35,683 nt of DNA from Clostridiaceae bacterium (lineage in GTDB: Bacteria > Bacillota > Clostridia > Saccharofermentanales > Saccharofermentanaceae): contig JAAYIQ010000052.1 in the NCBI GenBank assembly GCA_012523365.1, forward strand, positions 1 to 35,683, written 5' to 3'. The translations under genes and the position numbers were made by a program. Positions 15,751 to 24,117 of the stretch are shown here, one piece after another. Each line of letters starts with the position of its first letter. The stretch's first letter is position 1. The notes below the pieces were generated by a model that was not told the origin of the DNA, did no database searches, and saw nothing but the letters and a program-made list of their open reading frames with translations.

Positions 15751-17076
15751 ATGAGAAGGGAAGAGGGACGACACGACGATCTGGACTTTTTTTCGGCGTT
15801 GTCCGATGCCGAATCGATTCGGAAACACTCCGACGCAAGGGATGCCGCGGTTGATAAGCTCATCAGAGCGACAGGAGATCCCGCGGGTCCGTCCGACACT
15901 CCGGTACGGGCGTTGTCTGCCCGGGAGGTCTATTTTACAAGTGATCCGGAGGATGCCGAAAAGATGTCGGACATGAAGCCGGAGCCTGCACGATCGATAC
16001 CCGATCTGCCTGAAACCGAATCTGTGAAAGATGAGTTGGAGTCCGATGCATCTTTCGGGGCCGAAAATACCGCGACGTTCGCCGGCACGGCCCGGGAGTC
16101 GTCCGATGAGGCGGAGGCCTCGGTTTTTGACGAACTGAACGAGAAGGCGCAGGGAAAGCACCGGGTATGGCGTTTCGCGAAAGCCAACAGGACAAGGATA
16201 GTCAACAAATTTGTTGTCGGTGTCTTTTTCACGATCGTTTTGTTTGCGTCCGTACTGGCGCTTCTGCCGATCGTGCTGACGATTCTCAATTCGTTCATGT
16301 CCTCCGAGGAGATTCAGCACCACTACGGGGCGATATATCAGAGTCTTTCGGGGTATACCGGAAACAAAGCCGGATTTGTCGCTGAGCCGAAGCTTCGTTT
16401 CATCCCGGATATGGTCAGCGTCGATCAATACGCGACGCTGTTGGTCAAGACGCCGGCGTATCTTTTGAAGTTTTGGAATTCTGTGCTGATCGTTGTGCCG
16501 ATCGTTATCGGACAAATGGCGGTCGGTTCACTTGCCGCATTCGCATTCGCGCGTTATCGTAAGAAGTGGTCCGAAGCCTTGTTTTTCGCGTATATCATTC
16601 TGATGCTCATGCCGCATCAGGTGACATTGGTTCCCAATCTTTTTATTGCGGATTCTCTCGGGATTCTGGATTCGTGGTGGGCGATCATTCTGCCCGGTGT
16701 ATTTTCCACCTTCAGCGTTTTCCTTCTGAGTAAATATATGCGCCAGATCCCGGCATCATATATCGAAGCCGCGAAGCTTGACGGAGCCGGGGAATGGCAT
16801 ATCTTCTACGCGATTTGTATTCCCATGTGCAAAAGCGCGTTGTATGCTATGAGTATTCTACTCTTCATCGACTATTGGAACATGGTCGAACAACCCCTGC
16901 TGATGCTCAAGAACACCGATCTATATCCGATGTCGGTTTTCCTGTCACAGATCAATCAGAAGGAGTTGGGCGTGGCATTCGCGGCGTCGACAATATTTAT
17001 GATCCCGCCGCTTCTGATGTTTTTTAACGGCGAGGAATATCTCGTCGAAGGGATATCCCGCTCAGGCATTAAGTAA
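15751..17076 (+). CDS. Carbohydrate-type ABC permease (MalG-like) with long acidic cytosolic extension
   Basis: Second permease of the pair, MalG/UgpE type, 441 residues against a usual length near 280. The excess is an N-terminal extension of about 145 residues that is hydrophilic, rich in Asp, Glu, Ser and Ala, and probably disordered (RREEGRHDDLDFFSALSD at the start, ending in a basic patch RVWRFAKANRTR). Six spans follow from about residue 149. The EAA loop is near 335-355 (YIEAAKLDGAGEWHIF). The start ATG lies 2 nt after the previous stop with GGAGG 8 nt before it, so the two permeases are coupled. The extension would lie on the cytosolic side, near the ATPase docking face; a role in recruiting a partner is only a guess. 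Confidence 0.9.
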   Translation: MRREEGRHDDLDFFSALSDAESIRKHSDARDAAVDKLIRATGDPAGPSDTPVRALSAREVYFTSDPEDAEKMSDMKPEPARSIPDLPETESVKDELESDASFGAENTATFAGTARESSDEAEASVFDELNEKAQGKHRVWRFAKANRTRIVNKFVVGVFFTIVLFASVLALLPIVLTILNSFMSSEEIQHHYGAIYQSLSGYTGNKAGFVAEPKLRFIPDMVSVDQYATLLVKTPAYLLKFWNSVLIVVPIVIGQMAVGSLAAFAFARYRKKWSEALFFAYIILMLMPHQVTLVPNLFIADSLGILDSWWAIILPGVFSTFSVFLLSKYMRQIPASYIEAAKLDGAGEWHIFYAICIPMCKSALYAMSILLFIDYWNMVEQPLLMLKNTDLYPMSVFLSQINQKELGVAFAASTIFMIPPLLMFFNGEEYLVEGISRSGIK

Positions 17077-17113
17077 ACAGGGAAGACGGCGACAAGGCCG
17101 GTAGGAGGAACAT

Positions 17114-18700
17114 ATGGACAATACGGAAACAAAGGGTCGAAACGGCAAGCGCAAGTGGGTGATCACGGCCGCCGTCGTGTTTGTTGTGATCATATTCCTG
17201 CTGACGTTCTTTTCGAACACAATTATGAATTATTCGCTCCCCAAGGTGTCGTCGCAATATCCGAGTTGGGCGATTATTTCGACAAGCAATAAATCGACCG
17301 GTACGATCGAGGCCTCCGTTATCGAAGAAGTCAAGGCGTTTGACAGTCGAAAAGTAACCGGAGTGTACGTCTATGAATACAACATGGTAACTGCCGGTGA
17401 TGTGCTGATGACACTGGAGCCGGCTGTCGAATCCGATGAACTCAAGATGTTACAGGATCAGTTGGAGGAAATCGAACTGCGGCGTTATTACGAGGGGAAA
17501 CTCCCGGTCAATAAACCGGATTACACATATATGGAAGAAGCAATAGCGGAAGCGTTGACGGTTTACAATCAGTCCAAAGTCGACCTCAGCAATTCCAAGA
17601 ACAAAAGCTCAATTATCACGACCGCACAGAATACGATCTCCGAATCGAATGCACTGATTATTACGTTGACGGCCGAAATCGATTCACTGGCGGATATCAA
17701 GACAAGTCTGGAAATTGAATTGGTCGCGGCAGAGGAAGCACTGGCTGCCGTTCCCGAAGGTGACGACGACAGCGCGGAACAGGCGGAGGTGGATCGACTC
17801 ACGGCAGAAATAGCCACGGTTGACACACAGCAATCCGCGAAGGCCACTCAAGTGGTCACGGAGCAGGATAAAATCACAGCCGCCGAGGCGATTCTGGATG
17901 AGACAGAGGCATTCCTTCCCGTCGCCGATGCCGAAAAGGCGCTGAAGAGAGCGGAAAAATCTCTTTCTGATGCCAGAAAAGCTCTCTCGGATCAGAAGAA
18001 GATCGATGCGGTTGAAGCGGAAAAAGCCAAGAGAGCCAGACAGGAAGAAGACGAGCTCATCGAGGAGCTGAAGACGAAGATCAAAGGGCTCGAAAGCGTC
18101 ATGAACATCACCGAGATCAAAGCGCCGATCAGCGGGTTGCCGGTCGGATTCACATATTCTCCCGGCGACGAGATCGCCAAGGATCAGGTCCTCGGCAGGA
18201 TCATCGATCCGACCGGCGGATATTGGGCAGATTTTATCTTCACCGCGCAGCAGGCGCGGGGTATATATCCCGGCATGAACCTTCAGGTCAATCAGTATGA
18301 TGCCCAGCGTGTCACCGTAACAAAAATCCGGCCAAACCCTTCGGATCCGAGAAATTCCCGGATCGTGAGCACCTACGTTGAGGGTGAAAACCTGTGGGCC
18401 GGGAATCCGATCGAGGTGAGTTTTGACGATTACAATCAACAGTTTGAGTGTGTCGTGCCCAACAGCGCGATCCACGAGGACGGATCGGGAACCTTCGTGT
18501 ATTTGTTGACACGCAAATCAGGCCCGTTGGGCGAACGCTATGTCGTCAACAAGGTCACGGTCAGTATATTGGCGACCGACGGCAAGAAATCCGCACTGGA
18601 TCCTACCCCGATCCAGGGAAGGGAAATCATTATTCGAAGCGAAAAGCCGATCAAAGACGGCGACCAAGTGCGCCTCGAATACATACAACAGGAGGCATAA
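17114..18700 (+). CDS. HlyD/YknX-like membrane-fusion adaptor with long coiled coil
   Basis: Periplasmic-adaptor-type protein of 528 residues, in a Gram-positive therefore an extracytosolic adaptor like YknX. It has one N-terminal span (about 15-33), a first half of a lipoyl/barrel-sandwich motif (about 60-105), an Ala/Glu/Lys-rich coiled coil of about 220 residues (115-335), the second lipoyl half (GLPVGFTYSPGDEIAKDQVL, starting near 341), and beta-barrel and membrane-proximal domains to the end. Such adaptors normally pair with MacB/YknZ-type permeases and an ATPase. Here the following gene is MacB-like but reduced and no ATPase is present. AGGAGG lies 6 nt before ATG 17114; the gap to the permease gene is 37 nt. 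Confidence 0.85.
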   Translation: MDNTETKGRNGKRKWVITAAVVFVVIIFLLTFFSNTIMNYSLPKVSSQYPSWAIISTSNKSTGTIEASVIEEVKAFDSRKVTGVYVYEYNMVTAGDVLMTLEPAVESDELKMLQDQLEEIELRRYYEGKLPVNKPDYTYMEEAIAEALTVYNQSKVDLSNSKNKSSIITTAQNTISESNALIITLTAEIDSLADIKTSLEIELVAAEEALAAVPEGDDDSAEQAEVDRLTAEIATVDTQQSAKATQVVTEQDKITAAEAILDETEAFLPVADAEKALKRAEKSLSDARKALSDQKKIDAVEAEKAKRARQEEDELIEELKTKIKGLESVMNITEIKAPISGLPVGFTYSPGDEIAKDQVLGRIIDPTGGYWADFIFTAQQARGIYPGMNLQVNQYDAQRVTVTKIRPNPSDPRNSRIVSTYVEGENLWAGNPIEVSFDDYNQQFECVVPNSAIHEDGSGTFVYLLTRKSGPLGERYVVNKVTVSILATDGKKSALDPTPIQGREIIIRSEKPIKDGDQVRLEYIQQEA

Positions 18701-18703
18701 TCG

Positions 18704-20020
18704 GTGAAAGTGAAAGCAAACGCGCTTCGCATTACAACCGAAGCCGGACTCAAAACAAGCGGTTTTTTTCGGAAAGTTTTCCGAACCCTGCCGTTTGTAT
18801 TTGCCGCGGCTGCCCTTTTGGGGATTATTCTTTCTTCCATACAAATCTCGCTTCTCACGGAACCGCAATATGACCAATTCGCGGCGGAGCGATGGGAAGG
18901 CGACACAGGAAAATCATATCGACAGGTCAGCGTGATCAGTCGCGGCCAACATCGGACGGACGGCGCGCCTCCGCTGTTTCTGGACGCCGGATCCAGTTTA
19001 AACAAAAACTCGGTCATCGAGATTCGAGGGGCACTCGACACATTGATCTCCGCATCCGCGATTCAAGGAGATCGAACGATCCAACCGACGATTCCAGCCG
19101 AGCCATCCGACATCCGCACTTGGGTCGATGCATATTATTCGGAAGCCAGAATGTCGATCCGTGCAATCGTGAACGAAACGGAAATGAGCGAAACGGTCAA
19201 CAGCGAAGTGACGGGCGTGGCGGGGAATTATTACCTCTTCCATCCGAGACGGATTCTCTCCGGAAGCTTTCTGTCCGAGGAACGGTTCGATCCCCAGTCA
19301 ATCGTTTTGAACGAGCAGTTGGCGTGGCTACTTTTTAAATCCAACGATATCGAAGGACGAACGGTTCTGATCGGATCCCGGAAATACAATGTGGTCGGTG
19401 TCGTCGCGGAACCGGACGCGAAGATCGATATCGCCGCGGGCTTTGATTCGCCCAGGGCGTACATCTATTTTGACGAACTCGCATTCATCGGTGCTTCTCC
19501 GTCGGATAACGGTTCGTTTACGGACCGGGAAAACTTCGACTTCATGCCCGGGAAGGGCGAAGGTGAAATCACCGCGGACAGTTTGCTCGTATTTTGCTAT
19601 GAAGCGGTGCTCCCGGACCCGATCGACGGGATTGCGCTGAATGATCTGAAGGACGCTTTGACGACCTATTCTCCGAACGATGAGAATTTCTATTTTGTAG
19701 ATCATACCGGTCGATTCGGCGTGATCAGCCTCGCGAAGCACTTTTTTTCGAATGATGAGGACTTGATCCTGCGTTCGAAATACGCTTATCCGCCTTCCGA
19801 GATATCTGCTCAAATCACCGAAAAGCATCTTACCTCATGGTGGATTGTGCTCTTGATCGCGACGCTTTTTGCGATCATATCGGCACTGGCGTCCGTATTG
19901 ACCATTCTGCGTCTGCGATCGGATTCGTCGAAGTCCGGCAATCCGGATTTGACCGTCACGGAGGAAGAGTCGCAACCGACGATCGCGAAGGGATCGGTCC
20001 CGAACATCCGAAGAGTATGA
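18704..20020 (+). CDS. MacB-like membrane protein with one N-terminal and one C-terminal span
   Basis: Protein of 438 residues with a span at about 22-45, a large extracytosolic domain (46-375) and one C-terminal span at about 378-402, then a short polar tail. The layout of first span plus mixed alpha/beta extracytosolic domain (phrases YYLFHPRRILSGSFLSEERF and SIVLNEQLAWLLFKSNDIEG, then RTVLIGSRKYNVVGVVAEPD) strongly recalls the periplasmic core domain of MacB/YknZ permeases, where LSGRxF, VVLNEALA and V(I)G are typical. MacB-type permeases have three C-terminal spans; only one is seen, so the FtsX-like translocation part is reduced. Start GTG 18704, 8 nt after GGAGG at the end of the adaptor gene, 3-nt gap. 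Probably the partner of the adaptor. Recognition is by pattern, not search. Confidence 0.72.
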   Translation: MKVKANALRITTEAGLKTSGFFRKVFRTLPFVFAAAALLGIILSSIQISLLTEPQYDQFAAERWEGDTGKSYRQVSVISRGQHRTDGAPPLFLDAGSSLNKNSVIEIRGALDTLISASAIQGDRTIQPTIPAEPSDIRTWVDAYYSEARMSIRAIVNETEMSETVNSEVTGVAGNYYLFHPRRILSGSFLSEERFDPQSIVLNEQLAWLLFKSNDIEGRTVLIGSRKYNVVGVVAEPDAKIDIAAGFDSPRAYIYFDELAFIGASPSDNGSFTDRENFDFMPGKGEGEITADSLLVFCYEAVLPDPIDGIALNDLKDALTTYSPNDENFYFVDHTGRFGVISLAKHFFSNDEDLILRSKYAYPPSEISAQITEKHLTSWWIVLLIATLFAIISALASVLTILRLRSDSSKSGNPDLTVTEEESQPTIAKGSVPNIRRV

Positions 20021-20050
20021 CAATGAATCATCGAGCCGGAGGAAATTGCC

Positions 20051-21121
20051 TTGATTGATAAACTCGGTTCGCGACATTCCCGGCTAGTCCGAAATGTCGC
20101 GCTGATTTGCGCGTTTTGCCTGGTCGCGATGACGGTCGCATGCGCACGGGAGTCCGGAGCCCCGAAAAATGACCGGTCGATCGCGGAATTCTTCGCGATG
20201 AATACCCTGATGCGAATCGAAGTTCGCGGAAAAGAAGCGGAATCAGCCATCGAGGCCGGGCGAGCCGAAATATATCGGTTGGAGCGGCTTTTTTCGCGCA
20301 CCGACCCCCAAAGCGAGGTGTCGGCGATCAATAATGCCGCAGGCAAGACGTGGACGACGGTTTCGGACGAAACCTATTTCCTGATCCGGACGGCGGAGGA
20401 GATCCGGGTTCGCACAGGCGGCGCGTTTGATATCACGGTTGCTCCGGTTATGGATATGTGGGGGTTTACCGACGGACTTCATCGTATTCCCGGGGACCGG
20501 GAGATCAAAGATGTGCTCGCGCTTGTCGGCGGAGACCGGATTGTGCTGGAAGAGGACGGAAATCGGGTGATGCTGAAAAGCGCGGGTATGAGTCTGGATC
20601 TCGGAGGGATCGCCAAGGGGTATGCCGGCGACCGGGTCCTCTCGATCCTTCACGATTACGATATCGAGTCCGCCCTCATCAACCTCGGCGGAAACATCTC
20701 GACCATCGGCCGCAGGCCGAGCGGATCGGCCTTTCGAATCGCGATCATGGATCCGGAGGACCGCTCTAAGTATCTCGGGACGCTGGCCGGAGCCGACAAT
20801 CACATCGTGACCTCTGGCGGGTATGAACGGTTTTTCGAAAAGGACGGAGAGGTGTATATTCATATTATGGATCCCCAAACCGCCCGGCCGGCCGAATCCG
20901 ATCTTCTTTCGGTCACTGTCGTCGGTGGCAAAGGTATCGAATGCGATATTCTGTCGACCGCGCTTTTCGTGATGGGCAAGGATCGGGCGATCGAGTACTG
21001 GAGCGCACACCGCAACTTCGGGCTTGTCCTTGCCGATTCGACCGGCGCGCTTTATGTAAGCGAAGATTTGGAGAAGGCATTTACCCCGACGGAAGGGAAG
21101 GTCGTGACTTTTTTTGATTGA
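20051..21121 (+). CDS. apbE: FAD:protein FMN transferase (ApbE), lipoprotein
   Basis: ApbE attaches FMN from FAD to a Thr/Ser of target proteins outside the membrane, for example in Rnf/Nqr subunits and FMN-binding lipoproteins. The 356-residue protein has a signal peptide with lipobox TVAC (C31). Family motifs are in order: TGGAFDIT 122-129, LDLGGIAKGYAGD 183-195, NLGGN 211-215, TSGGYERFF 254-262, HIMDPQT 271-277 and the Mg/FAD region DILSTALFVMG 299-309. The start is TTG 20051, supported by GGAGG ending 8 nt upstream and by the signal peptide. The NusG_II gene overlaps its end by 8 nt. No obvious FMN-binding-domain target is encoded in the window. Confidence 0.95.
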   Translation: MIDKLGSRHSRLVRNVALICAFCLVAMTVACARESGAPKNDRSIAEFFAMNTLMRIEVRGKEAESAIEAGRAEIYRLERLFSRTDPQSEVSAINNAAGKTWTTVSDETYFLIRTAEEIRVRTGGAFDITVAPVMDMWGFTDGLHRIPGDREIKDVLALVGGDRIVLEEDGNRVMLKSAGMSLDLGGIAKGYAGDRVLSILHDYDIESALINLGGNISTIGRRPSGSAFRIAIMDPEDRSKYLGTLAGADNHIVTSGGYERFFEKDGEVYIHIMDPQTARPAESDLLSVTVVGGKGIECDILSTALFVMGKDRAIEYWSAHRNFGLVLADSTGALYVSEDLEKAFTPTEGKVVTFFD

Positions 21122-21587
21122 CGAATCCTCGAAAAGCCCGAAAACAAATGTCTGCGGCGCGCACGGGCTCAAATTCTGCCGTGCCGACTTTATCCTGATC
21201 GTCGTGCTTATACTGGCCGGACTGATTCCTTTTGCGATCGGGGGACTGATTCGTTCACGCGACGGTGCCGACGGGACGGCAGCCGTTCTGACCGTGGCCG
21301 GCACGGAACGCTTTCGTTGCCCGATACGCGAGGAGATGGAACCCGTCGTCTATACCGCGGAGATCGACGGCCTTGAGATCACGGTATCGGTCGATTCGTC
21401 GGGTGCCCGGATCACGCATTCGGACTGTCCGGACCAAATCTGCGTGAGAACCGGGAAGATTTCCGAAGCGGGACAATCGGCGGTTTGCGTTCCTCTGCGT
21501 GCGATCCTCCGCATCGAAACCGACGGAACACCGGCGGGGTCGGCGCGGGTAAATGAGTCCGACACAATCGACGCGGTGGCGGAATAG
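21114..21587 (+). CDS. NusG domain II-containing membrane-anchored protein
   Basis: Protein of 157 residues with one membrane span (about 24-46) and an extracytosolic NusG_II domain (PF07009-type, about 58-150). The diagnostic segment DCPDQICVRTGKI, followed by GQSAVCVP, is present, with C105, C110 and C125. The family is not a transcription factor; it is often found beside ApbE and Gx-transporter or Rnf-type genes, pointing to a redox role outside the membrane (family knowledge, function unproven). The predicted start is TTG 21114, inside the last codons of apbE, with GGAAGG about 12 nt upstream, which gives an 8-nt overlap and suggests translational coupling. Confidence 0.88.
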   Translation: MIDESSKSPKTNVCGAHGLKFCRADFILIVVLILAGLIPFAIGGLIRSRDGADGTAAVLTVAGTERFRCPIREEMEPVVYTAEIDGLEITVSVDSSGARITHSDCPDQICVRTGKISEAGQSAVCVPLRAILRIETDGTPAGSARVNESDTIDAVAE

Positions 21588-21652
21588 ACAAACGGATTTC
21601 GCGCGGGATGCGCACAGTCGGAGGACGAACGATTGAAAGAAGCGGTAACAGG

Positions 21653-22174
21653 ATGAGAAACAAAACGATGAAATGGGCAATGTGGAGTGCGATGACCGCA
21701 ATCTCACTTGCGTTGTCCGTGGTCGAAACGGTGCTGATCCCCGCAGGCTTCTTCCCCGTGCCGGGATTTCGGATCGGGTTTTCGAATATTGTGACTCTGA
21801 TTTCGGTTTATCTTTTCGGGGCACTTCCGACAGCCGGGATCGTCATAATGAGGACATTTATGGTCTTTGCTTTCGGAGGGAATGTTATCGCGTTTCTTTT
21901 TTCGTTGTTCGGCGGGATTTTAGCGGTGGCCGCAATGGTCGCCCTGAAGCGGGCGCGATGCTTTTCGATGTTCGGCGTCAGTGCGGGGGGGGCGGCGGCG
22001 CATTCGACGGGTCAGATCCTCGCCGCCGCTTTTTTGACCGGAAGTAAGGCCCTCTTCCTGTACCTGCCGTTATTGCTTTGGTTATCGATACCGGCCGGCT
22101 TACTGATCGCCTTGCTTTCAACTCCGATCGTACGCGCGTTGGAAGGATTTTCGCGTTCACCCCGAATCGATTGA
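21653..22174 (+). CDS. Gx transporter family protein (heptaprenyl diphosphate synthase component I-like)
   Basis: Small integral membrane protein of about 173 residues with five or six spans, of the family labelled Gx transporter or Hpre_diP_synt_I (PF07456). The segment FFPVPGFRIGFSNIVTLISVYLFG, starting near residue 30, is typical. The older name as a prenyl synthase subunit is doubtful: members resemble ECF-type S components and commonly sit next to NusG_II and ApbE genes. Start is uncertain. ATG 21653 is used here; ATG 21608 is in frame but has no ribosome site; an in-frame ATT at 21632 has GGAGG at the ideal distance (7 nt). It is the last gene before a new internal promoter. Confidence 0.85.
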   Translation: MRNKTMKWAMWSAMTAISLALSVVETVLIPAGFFPVPGFRIGFSNIVTLISVYLFGALPTAGIVIMRTFMVFAFGGNVIAFLFSLFGGILAVAAMVALKRARCFSMFGVSAGGAAAHSTGQILAAAFLTGSKALFLYLPLLLWLSIPAGLLIALLSTPIVRALEGFSRSPRID

Positions 22175-22180
22175 ATCTGT

Positions 22181-22209
22181 TTATCAATATCTTGACGATA
22201 TGCTAAAAT
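22181..22209 (+). promoter_or_regulatory. Promoter of the nnr-ldhA operon
   Basis: TTATCA (22181-22186, 4 of 6), a 17-nt spacer and TAAAAT (22204-22209, 5 of 6), starting transcription near 22216. No terminator is seen after the Gx gene, so read-through from the upstream operon is also likely. Confidence 0.5.
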
Positions 22210-22252
22210 GGGTAAGTAGCGGGGAGTGTATCGATATGGATATGAGGGTTTT

Positions 22253-23065
22253 ATGAAACAGCCGGACAATCCCTTTTGGCCTCAAAAGAGCATTCTCAAT
22301 CCGGCTCCGCCCAAGGAACCGTTCATTCCGGTTCGATGTGTTCGGAACACGCTGACGAGAGAAGAGCAAAGATCCGTCGACCGGGTGGCCGTGAAAAAGT
22401 TTGAGGTCCCGCTCGTGATCCTGATGGAGCATGCGGGGCTGGCTGTCGCGGATATCAGTTCGTTTGTCGCCGGAGCGACGACTACACCGATCCACATTTT
22501 TGCCGGAAGAGGAAATAACGGCGGCGATGCTTATGTGTGCGCGCGCCTTTTGCATTCACGGGGGTTTTCGGTGATCGTTTGGGACTGTTTCCCCGGGGTG
22601 GAGCATACGGGAGCGGTTCAGATCATGCGCGAATCCGTAAGGCTTCTGGGGATCCGGATATTGCCGGCGGATGCCTTTGATCCGCAAAAACTGCGAAGCG
22701 GCGTTTCAAGAATGATCGACGAGAAGGTGTCGGGGATCCCGTGTGTCATTGTCGACGGCATACTCGGAACCGGGTATGAATACACACGACCTCTTCCCCC
22801 GTATTTGCAGGCGATTACCGCCAAGATTGAAGAAGCTCATACCCGCGGAGCGCGCGTGGTTGCCGTTGACATTCCGACCGGTGTTGATGCGGACACCGCG
22901 GAAGCGGATCCGCATGCCGTTGCGGCTGACTGTACCGTGACCTTTATTTTGCCGAAGTACGGGATGACACGGGGAAAAGGAAAAGAAATGTCCGGACAGA
23001 TCCGCATATTCCCGCTCGGACTTCCGATTAATTTTGCGGATATCGCTCTGGGTACGCCGAGGTGA
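22253..23065 (+). CDS. nnr: NAD(P)H-hydrate epimerase (YjeF_N domain only)
   Basis: Repair enzyme that interconverts the R and S forms of hydrated NAD(P)H. The 270-residue protein is the epimerase domain alone; the ADP/ATP-dependent dehydratase (carbohydrate-kinase-like) domain that is often fused at the C-terminus is absent and not found elsewhere in the window. Motifs: GRGNNGGD at 85-92 (followed by Ala where Gly is usual), VDGILGTG at 167-174 and AVDIPTGVDAD at 204-214, with D206 as a likely catalytic Asp. An N-terminal extension of about 30 residues precedes the domain. ATG 22253 follows GAGGG by 4 nt; GTG 22226 is in frame but has its G-rich box too close. The gene is followed by ldhA after 3 nt. 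Confidence 0.88.
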   Translation: MKQPDNPFWPQKSILNPAPPKEPFIPVRCVRNTLTREEQRSVDRVAVKKFEVPLVILMEHAGLAVADISSFVAGATTTPIHIFAGRGNNGGDAYVCARLLHSRGFSVIVWDCFPGVEHTGAVQIMRESVRLLGIRILPADAFDPQKLRSGVSRMIDEKVSGIPCVIVDGILGTGYEYTRPLPPYLQAITAKIEEAHTRGARVVAVDIPTGVDADTAEADPHAVAADCTVTFILPKYGMTRGKGKEMSGQIRIFPLGLPINFADIALGTPR

Positions 23066-23068
23066 AAG

Positions 23069-24103
23069 ATGAAAATTGCTTTTTATGACGCAAAACCATA
23101 CGACAAGGTATGGTTTGACGCGCTTGCGCCGGGTTACGGCTTTTCGATCCGGTATATCGAAGGACGTTTGACGACGGAAAATTACGTCTTGGCCGACGGC
23201 TGTGAGGCGGTGTGTGTGTTTGTGAACGATCGGGTCAGCGAACAGGTGATCGATCTTTTATATTCGATCGGAGTCCAAGCCGTTTTATTGCGTTGTACCG
23301 GTTACAACAACGTCGATTTTCGCGCGGCATACAAGAAACTGCACATCATGCGTGTGCCTGCGTATTCACCGTACGCGGTGGCGGAGTATTCCTGCGCGTT
23401 GCTTTTATCGGTCAATCGGAAGACGCATCGCGCGTATTCCCGTACGCGCGACTATAACTTTTCGATCAACGGACTGATGGGGACGGACCTGCACGGCAAA
23501 ATTGCCGGTGTTGTCGGCACCGGCAAGATCGGCCGTATCATGGCCGGGATCCTTACCGGATTCGGTATGGAGGTCATTGCTTATGATCCGTATCCGCCCG
23601 CGGACGGGTCCATCCGGATGGTCGGACTCGAAGAACTGTGGCGTCGATCCGACGTGATCTCGCTTCATTGTCCGCTGACACCGGAAACTACGCATATCAT
23701 CAATAAGGACTCTCTTGCGATGATGAAGAACGGGGTGATCCTGATCAACTCGTCGCGCGGAGCGTTGGTGGATACATCGTCGTTGATCGAGGCCGTAATG
23801 AGCCGCAAGGTCGGCGGGGTAGGGTTGGATGTTTACGAAGAAGAAGATGAGTATTTCTTTGAGGATCGTTCCAATGATATTTTGGAAGATGAAGAACTCG
23901 TTCGCCTGATGAGTTTCCCGAATGTTCTGGTCACGTCGCATCAGGCGTTCTTTACGGCGGAAGCGATGGAGGCGATCGCGCGTACGACACTTCAGAATCT
24001 GGATCTTCTTCGTAAAAACGAGTTTCTTGAGAACGAAATCTGCTACCGTTGCGGTAAAGAGGGCATCTGCGGACGCGAGACGAAACGCGAGAATTGCTTC
24101 TGA
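23069..24103 (+). CDS. ldhA: LdhA-type D-lactate dehydrogenase with Cys-rich tail
   Basis: Fermentative NAD-dependent D-lactate dehydrogenase (pyruvate to D-lactate), cytosolic, 344 residues. The nucleotide loop is GTGKIG at 150-155; catalytic R230 (SSRGA), a Glu in YEEE (256-259) and H291 (SHQAF) are in place. The segment FFEDRSNDILEDEELVRL and VTSHQAFFTAEA are hallmarks of the E. coli LdhA subgroup rather than of general D-2-hydroxyacid dehydrogenases. Beyond the usual end, a short tail carries C325, C328, C334 and C343 in the pattern CYRCGKEGICG, which could bind a metal or form disulfides. Ribosome site GAGGTGAAAG before ATG 23069. Coupled to nnr (3-nt gap) and followed by a gene of unknown function. 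Confidence 0.9.
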   Translation: MKIAFYDAKPYDKVWFDALAPGYGFSIRYIEGRLTTENYVLADGCEAVCVFVNDRVSEQVIDLLYSIGVQAVLLRCTGYNNVDFRAAYKKLHIMRVPAYSPYAVAEYSCALLLSVNRKTHRAYSRTRDYNFSINGLMGTDLHGKIAGVVGTGKIGRIMAGILTGFGMEVIAYDPYPPADGSIRMVGLEELWRRSDVISLHCPLTPETTHIINKDSLAMMKNGVILINSSRGALVDTSSLIEAVMSRKVGGVGLDVYEEEDEYFFEDRSNDILEDEELVRLMSFPNVLVTSHQAFFTAEAMEAIARTTLQNLDLLRKNEFLENEICYRCGKEGICGRETKRENCF

Positions 24104-24117
24104 ACGGAGGAAACGAG

